DNA of 64,000 bases, from contig NZ_AUFX01000003.1 in NCBI RefSeq assembly GCF_000426725.1, positions 186,001 to 250,000 of the forward strand. Reading direction: 5' to 3'. The stretch is from Sporocytophaga myxococcoides DSM 11118 (GTDB lineage Bacteria > Bacteroidota > Bacteroidia > Cytophagales > Cytophagaceae). The notes under the pieces were generated by a model that saw only the letters and a list, made by a program, of their open reading frames with translations, had not been told where the DNA came from and ran no database searches. This document shows, in pieces, positions 9,357 through 17,616 of this stretch; the first letter of the stretch is position 1; each line of letters opens with the position of its first letter. The position numbers and the translations under genes are program-made.

Positions 9357-11288
9357 TTAGTTTTCTACAATGGAGATGTTTTCTTTATAGGCTTTATTCA
9401 ATTCTTTAATCATCTTATTCCACGTAGGGAATTGAGTTGTTTTAAGAATAAGAAAGTCGATGTATATTTTTTTTGTATACACCAGTTTATCTTTCTTTAA
9501 TTCATATTGAATATCAAAACCAAAATCCTTCTCATTAACTTTTTTGTTTTCAGGAATGTATTTTACTTTATACCCTTTCGGAATACTAAAAGTAGTAACT
9601 TCCGTCATTTCATATTTATAATCTTCTTCAAAATCCGTCTTTCTGTTTGAGGATTCGAAGTTGAGAGAGGAAAGGTCTTTATTGAGATTTAAATTAATAA
9701 ACACTTCCTTACCCGATGTTAAAGAATAATCTTCCACGTGAAAATCGAACTTTAAAACAGTTGGCTTTTCTCTTTCGGATGCGTTCTTAACAATAGGGTT
9801 AGTTACTTTGCATTTGTTGTTTCCTTTAGATAAAAAGCTATTGAAATAGTCTACCTTATCTTCCTGATCGAGGTTGCCATACACATGGGCAAATGTAATT
9901 TTAGGATATCCTTCAATATATCTTTTACCTTTTCCTTTCAAGCTGTTTTTTTCAAAATCAACATGAACAGTATCTACAATTTTGTTCTTGCTTCTGTCGA
10001 TTAAAGGTACTTTAAGCACCATACAGCTGTCTTTTCCCATTACTATCAATCCTTCTTTATCCTGAATCATTGAAGTAGGCTGTCCATGCAACTGGTATTT
10101 ACCAGTGGCATCCAGAAAATAGTATTTTCCATCAAGTTTCACTGTAGCAATCATGTGATTGAAGTTACAGCTTGAAGGAACTTCCGAAACAGCGTATGGA
10201 ATATCTCTTGAACCAATGAGTGTCAGATATGCAGGAATGCCGGCAAGTTTGTGCATATAGGAAGTTATGTTTGCCATATCTTTGCAGTCACCATACCTCT
10301 TTCTGTATACCTTTTCCGCATCTCTCGGTATAAAACCTCCATAACCATCTTCAAAAGCAATGTATCTGATGTTGTCCTGCACCCAATAAAAAATTCTTTT
10401 AGATTTCTCCAGGTCTGATTTGGCACCGACAAGTAAAGAATCGACAAGTCCCTTGATCTCTTTTTCCGAATCTTTATTAATGCCCTTTACAAGATTATAA
10501 GTCCACTGATAAAGGTCTTTATAGTTGGAAGAATAATTAATGGTACCGTTTTTAAGATTAAGAGATTTGATGTAAACAATAATCTGAGGTGCATAATACC
10601 TTATATTGGGAGCATTAGCATCATGTTCAAGCCTGGGAACGTTTTTCATTTTCCAGGTTGTAATTATTTTATTACCTTTTTTAATCTCGCTTTTTTCAAG
10701 AGCACTTTCATCTACTCCTATCACCTTATATCCGATCTCAATCTTGTTATTGTAAGTAATAGACAATTCAGAGCTTAAGGACAATGCCTCAGCGCTGAAA
10801 AAGAATGGACCGAAAAGTCTTGGCTCAAGGTAGGACTCTTTATAGAAAAGAGATGATTTTGCTCCCTTTTGAAGGGACGGGTAAATAAATTTTTTAACCC
10901 TTGAATCATTGAAAAAAATACCTCTCTCCTGTACATCCTCATCAATAAAGTCAGTTACTTTTATAGTCTTCAAGCCTCCATCGCCTTTAGGAATCATACA
11001 CTTCGCTTCCACATCACTAACCTTAAGCATACCGGAATAGTATATTTCCTTTTCTGAAAGAATATTTGCATTGTCTTTCAGATAGATCATTTCAGAATAA
11101 TTTTCTGTATTGATGGTCAGGGAATCAGCCTGAATATCCAGAAAGATTGATTTCTTTTTATTCAGGTAAATGGCCAATTCGTCAGGATACTGTTTGGATA
11201 ATGAATTTGCATCCTGAGCAAATATTTTTGCAGGAATACAAATCAACGTCAGATAAACAAGGAAAGTCCTCCTTAACGATTTATTCAT
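9357..11288 (-). CDS. secreted DUF3857/transglutaminase-like protein with intact triad
   Basis: 643 residues from ATG 11288 (MNKSLRRTFLVYLTLICIPAKIFAQ, a signal peptide); an upstream in-frame ATG would overlap the previous gene. After a DUF3857-type N-terminal region comes a transglutaminase-like core with the full Cys-His-Asp set: Cys335 in YGDCKDMAN, His378 in CNFNHMIATV and Asp393 in YFLDATG. This type of domain can act as a thiol protease or acyl transferase; the substrate is not known. It lies between the MORN-repeat gene and the cysteine-less paralogue in one operon, suggesting a shared envelope role. Confidence 0.85.
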   Translation of the reverse strand: MNKSLRRTFLVYLTLICIPAKIFAQDANSLSKQYPDELAIYLNKKKSIFLDIQADSLTINTENYSEMIYLKDNANILSEKEIYYSGMLKVSDVEAKCMIPKGDGGLKTIKVTDFIDEDVQERGIFFNDSRVKKFIYPSLQKGAKSSLFYKESYLEPRLFGPFFFSAEALSLSSELSITYNNKIEIGYKVIGVDESALEKSEIKKGNKIITTWKMKNVPRLEHDANAPNIRYYAPQIIVYIKSLNLKNGTINYSSNYKDLYQWTYNLVKGINKDSEKEIKGLVDSLLVGAKSDLEKSKRIFYWVQDNIRYIAFEDGYGGFIPRDAEKVYRKRYGDCKDMANITSYMHKLAGIPAYLTLIGSRDIPYAVSEVPSSCNFNHMIATVKLDGKYYFLDATGKYQLHGQPTSMIQDKEGLIVMGKDSCMVLKVPLIDRSKNKIVDTVHVDFEKNSLKGKGKRYIEGYPKITFAHVYGNLDQEDKVDYFNSFLSKGNNKCKVTNPIVKNASEREKPTVLKFDFHVEDYSLTSGKEVFINLNLNKDLSSLNFESSNRKTDFEEDYKYEMTEVTTFSIPKGYKVKYIPENKKVNEKDFGFDIQYELKKDKLVYTKKIYIDFLILKTTQFPTWNKMIKELNKAYKENISIVEN

Positions 11289-11295
11289 TTTACTT

Positions 11296-14200
11296 TTAAT
11301 AAGTCCAACCATCCACATATTTTTTTTCTTTCACAAGTTTTCCGTTGATGTCATAGAATCTGGCAACTCCGTTAAGAACGCCCAATATATAATTTTCCGA
11401 AGACTTCATATTTCCGTTAGGATAATAAGTAGTCCTTAGTCCATTTAGCTCATCCGCAAAAAATTCTGCCTTTTCTTTCACTTTGCCGTCTGCATAATAT
11501 TCTGTTCTAGGCCCTTCAGTTTCGCTGCTTTGATAAGTTTTTTCATACCATTTTTTTCCAGAAGAATAATATGCAATGCATTTACCTTCTCTCATACTCT
11601 TATTCAGTGTAAACTCAATGGCTTTGTTTCCATTGTTGTAATACCCAGTAATCTGAGCTGTTTCGTTTGCAACTGGTATCAGTGCCCCACTAGCACCGTT
11701 TTTCATATTGTTGTACGAAACCAGAACATCATTCTCAAAATTTCTTAACAAGATAATGTCTTTTCCATCAGGCGAGTAATAAACGTTTTGCCCATTAAGG
11801 TTATTATCTTTGTAAGTAAATTCATTGTTCTTCGTACCATCTTCATTATACCAAACCCACAAACTGTCTTTGGATCCGTCAACATATTTGCCAGTTGAAC
11901 TTACGGTCTTCCCGTCTGAATAATAATACTTCCAGATACCAGATTTCTTGCCCAGGAAAAAACTACCTTTAAATTCAAGTTTTCCATCTTCAGTGAAACC
12001 TTCGGTCGGTCCATGTTTTAATCCGTCTATATAGTTGTATTTCTCTTTCAGTTTTCCATTAGGATAAAATTTTTGATAATCTCCCTGGAATAGCCCGCCC
12101 TTCATTTTTGCCTTTACGTAAGGTTTATTATTTAGATGTTTCTGTATAAAATCCCCTGTTCCATATTTTAACGCACAGGTAGTATAGGCTTTTCCAGTAG
12201 TATCGAACAATGTTTCTTCAGCGAATACGCCATCTTTCAGAACTGTAATAAGTCTCTTATGTCCACTTGTGGAATAATCTTCATAAATCCCATATTCTTC
12301 TCCATTCAAGTAATAATAAACATCACTTACTTTGCCATTAGGATAATAACGGTACCAGTATCCTTCTTTGCGGTCATTGACATAATATCCTTCAAAAGAC
12401 GTTTTACCGTTTGTATAAAATCCCTGGTAAAACCCGTCAAGTGCTCCATCCTTATAATTAAATTCTGAATCTTTCTTCCCATTTAAATAAAAAGTTTTTC
12501 CAGGTCCATTCTTAACTCCTGCTTTGTAATTCTCCTCTGAAGTGGCAACACCTGTTAATTCATAATATTTCCATAGCCCATCTCTTTCTCCGTCTTTGTA
12601 CGTTCCTTCAGACATTGTATTAACTCCATCCGGATATAATGACTTTAATTTTAGAACACCACCTTTTTCTTTATTTTCAGAAATAAGCTTTCCTGATTTA
12701 TCAAAATATCTGACTCCTTTTAACTTGCCGTCTTTATAGTCAAGAATATAGTGAAGTTTACCATCCGTATCATTTACTTTGTGTTCACCGTTCTGATTTC
12801 CTTTTTCATTATAAGTGCATTCTTCCAGAAGGACACCTGTTTCAGAATATTTTTTCCATGAACCAATGATTTTACCACCTTTAAAATTTGAAACCTCACC
12901 TTGTTTTCCATTGTCATAATAATGATTCCATACTCCTTCTTCCTTATCATCTTTCAAAGCACCCTCTGAAGCAATCTTGCCATTGTTGTGGAAAGTTTTG
13001 AAAGTACCATTATATTTTCCATTTTTATATTCAGCTTCCTTCACCAAGGCACCCAGGTTATTGAAATCTTTACCTTTTCCTTCTTTAAGCCCATTAATGA
13101 AATTAACATCACTTTTGACACTTCCACTGTTGTAAAATGTTTTGGATAAACCATTTAGTTTATCATCTTTAAAATTATTAACAGTTTCAAGTACCTCAGC
13201 ATTGTTATGGTATTTCAATTCCCCTGCTATACTTCCATTGGACATTGTACAGGTATACTTAATTGCCCCGTTGGGATAGTATAATTTGTAAGGTCCCTCA
13301 GACTTTCCTGCATTATAACTACTGACCTCTTTAAGGACTCCATTGTCATAGTAATATTTCCACTCACCTGTTTTATTGCCATTGCTATCAAAATTACCTT
13401 CAGCATTGATGACAGTATTGGGATAATAAAAAATCCACTGACCTGTTCTGATAGTATTTTGAGCATCTTTGTAATTACCCAGTGAATGAATAAATCTGGT
13501 ATCATAATACCATGCACTCAGCGTCTGGTCTTTCCCCTCTATTTTAACAGTTTTCTTTACAATATCTTTTGCTAAATAATTGGATGCCCAGGAAAAAAAC
13601 TCCTGTTTCTTTGCCTGATTTTTCTTCAGCCAGCTTTGAACTTCAGGAATATTTAATCCTGATAGCATTGTATAAACAAAGGGCTCCAGATAGTTTTTCT
13701 TATTAAGTTCAACAAAGAATGGAACATACTGTTGCATCCAAATGGAAGTGTCTGAGGCTTTATATTCCAGCTTTTCAAGGAAAAGCTGAGTTTGTGAAAC
13801 GAATGGATAATTGAGTTTAACTTTGTGCTTGTATTTACTGTTCAATGCGACTTTAGATTCAATGATGGCTTCAAGGTCTCCAAAGCTATAATTGGATTTA
13901 TCTTTATTTTCGGGAAGATTGGTTTCTCCTTTTACAAGTTTCTCAATTTTTGTAATGACATCAAAAGCATTTGATCCTCCTGGCTTGAGCACAAGATACA
14001 TATAGCTGGCAAGCATATATGGTACAAGTTTACCTTGATCAGAAGCAATAGTTGATAATCTGTAATGAGTTAAAGGGTGATAAGGATTGTAATTCACGAT
14101 AATATCTTTATACATCGTCATAGACTTAGGCAAGTTCTTTTTCTCATATGCCAAAGCGCAATTGTATCGGATAAGGAAATCCCATTGATATTTTTTTAAA

Positions 14201-14577
14201 GCATCTTCATCTACCTTTATGGCTTCATCGGTTTTGCCCATTTTATCAAGGGCTACGCCTTTATTTCTAAGGAAATGATTTTCACTTTTTGAGTTGTACG
14301 ACAAACCTTCATCTGCAATCTTAATCCCTTGTACGAATTGGGAATCAGCGATGTACGACAGAGAAAGCTCGGCAAGGGCCCAAACGTAATTGGTGTCATT
14401 CTTATCCACCTCTTTAAGTCTATCGATTGCCTCTTTATACTTACCTTCATCATATAATGAAATTCCCTCGTTAATGATTTCATCAGAATTGATGATGAAT
14501 TTTTTCTCTTGTGCTACAGAATTAAGGCTTTGCCAAAATATAAAGCAAAACAGGATTAAAAAATTTTTATTAAACAT
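11296..14577 (-). CDS. large secreted MORN/YwqK-repeat protein
   Basis: 1093 residues with signal peptide (MFNKNFLILFCFIFWQSLNSVAQ). The first 240 residues look like TPR helices (EGISLYDEGKYKEAIDRL). From about residue 370 to the end it consists of well over twenty tandem MORN-type units of about 22 residues, with cores such as YYPNGKLKEKYNYIDG and YYDNGVLKEVSSYNAG. Such repeats form extended beta meanders and are common in Bacteroidota proteins labelled YwqK-like. The stop lies seven bases before the start of the transglutaminase-like gene. An exported structural or binding protein is the best guess. The antitoxin label often given to the family is not supported here by any toxin gene. Confidence 0.85.
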   Translation of the reverse strand: MFNKNFLILFCFIFWQSLNSVAQEKKFIINSDEIINEGISLYDEGKYKEAIDRLKEVDKNDTNYVWALAELSLSYIADSQFVQGIKIADEGLSYNSKSENHFLRNKGVALDKMGKTDEAIKVDEDALKKYQWDFLIRYNCALAYEKKNLPKSMTMYKDIIVNYNPYHPLTHYRLSTIASDQGKLVPYMLASYMYLVLKPGGSNAFDVITKIEKLVKGETNLPENKDKSNYSFGDLEAIIESKVALNSKYKHKVKLNYPFVSQTQLFLEKLEYKASDTSIWMQQYVPFFVELNKKNYLEPFVYTMLSGLNIPEVQSWLKKNQAKKQEFFSWASNYLAKDIVKKTVKIEGKDQTLSAWYYDTRFIHSLGNYKDAQNTIRTGQWIFYYPNTVINAEGNFDSNGNKTGEWKYYYDNGVLKEVSSYNAGKSEGPYKLYYPNGAIKYTCTMSNGSIAGELKYHNNAEVLETVNNFKDDKLNGLSKTFYNSGSVKSDVNFINGLKEGKGKDFNNLGALVKEAEYKNGKYNGTFKTFHNNGKIASEGALKDDKEEGVWNHYYDNGKQGEVSNFKGGKIIGSWKKYSETGVLLEECTYNEKGNQNGEHKVNDTDGKLHYILDYKDGKLKGVRYFDKSGKLISENKEKGGVLKLKSLYPDGVNTMSEGTYKDGERDGLWKYYELTGVATSEENYKAGVKNGPGKTFYLNGKKDSEFNYKDGALDGFYQGFYTNGKTSFEGYYVNDRKEGYWYRYYPNGKVSDVYYYLNGEEYGIYEDYSTSGHKRLITVLKDGVFAEETLFDTTGKAYTTCALKYGTGDFIQKHLNNKPYVKAKMKGGLFQGDYQKFYPNGKLKEKYNYIDGLKHGPTEGFTEDGKLEFKGSFFLGKKSGIWKYYYSDGKTVSSTGKYVDGSKDSLWVWYNEDGTKNNEFTYKDNNLNGQNVYYSPDGKDIILLRNFENDVLVSYNNMKNGASGALIPVANETAQITGYYNNGNKAIEFTLNKSMREGKCIAYYSSGKKWYEKTYQSSETEGPRTEYYADGKVKEKAEFFADELNGLRTTYYPNGNMKSSENYILGVLNGVARFYDINGKLVKEKKYVDGWTY

Positions 14578-14807
14578 AGATGCCCCTTTATTATTGATAT
14601 TTGATAAAAAATTAAATGCAAATCTAATTTATAATTTTAAGTTTGGACTGAAAATAAGGAAGAATCTAATATAAAAAAACAAATAGCCTTCTTATAATTT
14701 TAAAAACATAAAGTATTGAATATTAAAAAGTTACAAGAAAGATACTTTGTGTTTTTACACCCTTGTAGAATTTAAATAACTGTCCGTATTTCCCCTTACT
14801 ATATCTC

Positions 14808-15158
14808 TCACAAATCTTGATTTGAGGAATTCTGAGAATAGTTATTTCTTGCTTTTTGGATTGATTCCAGCAACTCCTCTGCTTTTTCTTTTGGTAAATT
14901 CAGATTTATCTCCCTTTTATTAATTTGACCATCTTCTTTAATGTATCTGATGATCAGTTTATTTTCAGGAACATATGCGTCATTCACTATTTCCCAAAAG
15001 ACCCAGATTGACCATTTGAAATGCTCCAACTTTACATCAACAATTTTATCATATGGAAAAACAATAACCTTATTATCAGGAATTACAACAAAATCCAATT
15101 CTAGTTGAATACAATTTTCTTTAACCTCAATTGTGTGGCTGTCAGGCTTAAATTTCAT
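14808..15158 (-). CDS. small protein of unknown function
   Basis: 116 residues without signal peptide or transmembrane segment, opening MKFKPDSHTIEVKENCIQLE. The first 100 residues predict mostly beta strands with a final helix (KEKAEELLESIQKA), a pattern like a small PH-like fold, followed by a polar tail. It is 46 bases downstream of the OmpA-like gene on the same strand and may share its transcript. I do not recognise a family, and the fold idea is an inference from the strand pattern. Confidence 0.65.
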   Translation of the reverse strand: MKFKPDSHTIEVKENCIQLELDFVVIPDNKVIVFPYDKIVDVKLEHFKWSIWVFWEIVNDAYVPENKLIIRYIKEDGQINKREINLNLPKEKAEELLESIQKARNNYSQNSSNQDL

Positions 15159-15204
15159 AAGTGAATATGAACTTTAGATTAATAATGAAAAGCAAATTAA
15201 ATGG

Positions 15205-17112
15205 TCACTTTTCACAACCTTCACAATACATATTTTTCAGATACTGATCCTTTAAAAGCTGAAAAGTAATTCCACCATTAGTAGCTGAATTAAAGATCTT
15301 GCAAAACCTTTCTTTATTGATATTGATCGCATTTAGCATAATGGTGCGATATTCCTGTGAGGCTGTTTTTTTACTGTCAACAATTGTAAGATTTAGATAA
15401 TAAAACAATACATCTTCATTAACATCAACTTTCTTTACATATTTTAAAAGAACCTTTTCCGCCCAGTCCAGCTTACTATAACTGGAAAAATATCTGGCAA
15501 GATTTAATGCATCATTTTCATTAGCGACAAGCGTAGAATATTGTGTTTGAATATATTTTACAGACTTGTCTTTTTCTGCATAGTTTTTCAGAGAGATCTG
15601 ATATTCACTCCGAATAATATGGTAATTAATGAGCATTCTTTTAATAAGGGTTTGATCAATTCCCATTTTTTGCAAAGCCATTATCTCACTTCGCAATTCC
15701 TCAGGATCAATACCTCCCTGGCTATAAACCCAGGATCTTATTTTAAGTGCAGTTAAATTATATCTGATATTTTTGTTACCAGGCATTAGTAATTGAAGCT
15801 TTTCAAAAAGTCTGATACTAGTGTAAAGATCTGTCTCATTTTCCTGATAATTAAAAATTGCATATTCAAACAAAAGAGATCCGTATGTATAGGTCTCAGG
15901 TATTTTTATTGATTGCATGTAATCCTGAGGCAGGGACTTCGTCCTCATTTTGGAAAAAATAACTTCCTGAATTGCTTTTGCTTCCTCAATGTTCTTATCA
16001 ACGATAGCTTTCTCAAATGAAGCTTTTAACTTTTCAGGATCATCGCCCATTTTAACTTTTTTCTCAAGATTTATCATCAGGATGGCTTTGCGATGGTCTT
16101 TCAATACAGGCTCCAATTGATCCGCCAGCTGCTTGTCTTCAAGCTTCTGCTTTATTTCTTCTTTACTTAGTGATTTCAAATACGAAAACCTGGAGTCTGA
16201 AATATCCTCGAGGAACTCAACCCAGTTTTCAGAAGCTTGTACATCTTTATTGATCTTTTCCGTCTGATAACCTTGTAAAATCCTGATTATACTTTCAGCC
16301 CTCTTTTCCTGCAGTTCTATATTTATTTTCTCAGGACCTTCTACAGATGAATAAGCTCTGATTTGTATATCCTTAATTTCGTAATCATTAAGTTTTAAAG
16401 AATCTGTAAGTGCTTTTATATCAGAAGGTGCATATTCGAATTTGTTCTTTTCAAAAGGTACTTCAAACTTCATGCTTTTGCTGAATACCTGGTATTTCTC
16501 GGAGGTCAATTCCTTTGCTCCTGCTGTCGCTCTGGAAGGAATGGTGTCCATGAAGAGGCCCATCTCAAGAAGTCCCCACCTATCCCAGGGTACACTGAAA
16601 AAAGTATTGATATGGCATACATATTTATTGCTGATCAGCAGCAGATTAAATTCTAATTCTTTACCTGCCAGTTCATCTGGAATGGTGCCAACTTTTACAA
16701 AAACAAACCCTTTCTCATCTATTAATGCAGTCTTCTTAAAGTTTTTCCAGTATATCGGTTCCATCAAATAACCATCGTAAGCCCAGTGCTTATTGGCTCT
16801 GTTGCCTTTAAGTTTGCATGAGTACAGATCTCTACTCACTATATCAACTGCAATACCATCATATGATTTATTAAAAAGCAATTCAAGCCACCTTGAATCT
16901 GTGAGGATAAAATAGATGTCATTGTCCTGCACTGTAAACCCGAACTCAACATCTGCCGGTTTCTGCATAAGCACCTGCATACAGGATGTACATGCTTTTC
17001 CTTGATCCTGTAGAGGGTTCTTCAAACCGTAAACGTCGTCTGGAACTTTCAGTGATTGTGCCTGACTTACAAGAGAATAAAGGAAAATAAAAAGTGTAGA
17101 TAAATATTTCAT
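15205..17112 (-). CDS. exported protein with a central OmpA-like domain
   Basis: 635 residues with signal peptide (MKYLSTLFIFLYSLVSQAQS). Residues about 210-350 hold an OmpA/MotB-type peptidoglycan-binding domain: the strand KFEVPFEKNKFEY, IRAYSSVEG, then NIELQEKRAESIIRIL matching the NxxLsxxRAxxV motif. The remaining C-terminal part is helical, perhaps TPR-like. CxxC pairs occur near both ends, CTSC around residue 42 and CEGC four residues from the C terminus; neither is followed by His, so they are not haem sites. A cell-wall-linked periplasmic protein is likely; its specific job is unknown. Confidence 0.75.
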   Translation of the reverse strand: MKYLSTLFIFLYSLVSQAQSLKVPDDVYGLKNPLQDQGKACTSCMQVLMQKPADVEFGFTVQDNDIYFILTDSRWLELLFNKSYDGIAVDIVSRDLYSCKLKGNRANKHWAYDGYLMEPIYWKNFKKTALIDEKGFVFVKVGTIPDELAGKELEFNLLLISNKYVCHINTFFSVPWDRWGLLEMGLFMDTIPSRATAGAKELTSEKYQVFSKSMKFEVPFEKNKFEYAPSDIKALTDSLKLNDYEIKDIQIRAYSSVEGPEKINIELQEKRAESIIRILQGYQTEKINKDVQASENWVEFLEDISDSRFSYLKSLSKEEIKQKLEDKQLADQLEPVLKDHRKAILMINLEKKVKMGDDPEKLKASFEKAIVDKNIEEAKAIQEVIFSKMRTKSLPQDYMQSIKIPETYTYGSLLFEYAIFNYQENETDLYTSIRLFEKLQLLMPGNKNIRYNLTALKIRSWVYSQGGIDPEELRSEIMALQKMGIDQTLIKRMLINYHIIRSEYQISLKNYAEKDKSVKYIQTQYSTLVANENDALNLARYFSSYSKLDWAEKVLLKYVKKVDVNEDVLFYYLNLTIVDSKKTASQEYRTIMLNAININKERFCKIFNSATNGGITFQLLKDQYLKNMYCEGCEK

Positions 17113-17289
17113 GATATAATTTAATACTAACGAAATTGTAGCTAGAGAGATACAATAAAATTTCCGTTAATATTTAAAATATATAACTGACACTAAGGAG
17201 AAATATTTCTATAGCACTACAAAAACTTAATTAAAAGTATGCAAAATTACTCCTTTTAAAAATAGTAAAAATACGTATTTCCATAAATT

Positions 17290-17424
17290 CTAGTGCACAA
17301 CTTCAAGAGAATCTTTCAAATGCTTTTTGTCTTTCTCCCAATAACCGTTTTTCCAAAGTCCTCTTAATACTGCGCTTGCAAATATGAATAGAATAAAAAT
17401 AATGGCCAGAATGTATTTTTTCAT
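17290..17424 (-). CDS. 44-residue single-pass membrane protein
   Basis: ATG at 17424, TAG at 17290, reading MKKYILAIIFILFIFASAVL and then a short charged tail ending DSLEVVH. One hydrophobic helix with a positively charged N terminus suggests a small inner-membrane protein or a signal-anchored peptide. It stands alone between the OmpA-like gene and the metalloprotease terminator. No family is recognised, and its length leaves some chance that it is not expressed. Confidence 0.5.
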   Translation of the reverse strand: MKKYILAIIFILFIFASAVLRGLWKNGYWEKDKKHLKDSLEVVH

Positions 17425-17489
17425 GAGAATAAAATTAAAATACTATTGTTCTATAATAACATAAGTTTCCGTCAGGAAAAAACAGGATC

Positions 17490-17532
17490 AGATAAAAATA
17501 AAATAGCTAATCTGTAACTGGATTAGCTATTT
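17490..17532 (-). terminator. terminator of the metalloprotease gene
   Basis: A perfect 12-bp stem (AAATAGCTAATC at 17501-17512 with 17521-17532). Read on the minus strand it is followed by a T-rich tract, placing it about 85 bases after the stop of the gene that ends at 17617. Confidence 0.75.
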
Positions 17533-17616
17533 GAAATGTGGCATAAGTCCGCCCCTACATATGCAACACAAAACTCTGAAAAGTATCCCAATCTAGGTTG
17601 CAAGATTATTTTTTGA

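Noticed and set aside
11296-14577. YwqK-type antitoxin of a toxin-antitoxin system
   Set aside because: The product is exported and giant and no toxin gene is adjacent; the label comes from the repeat type only.
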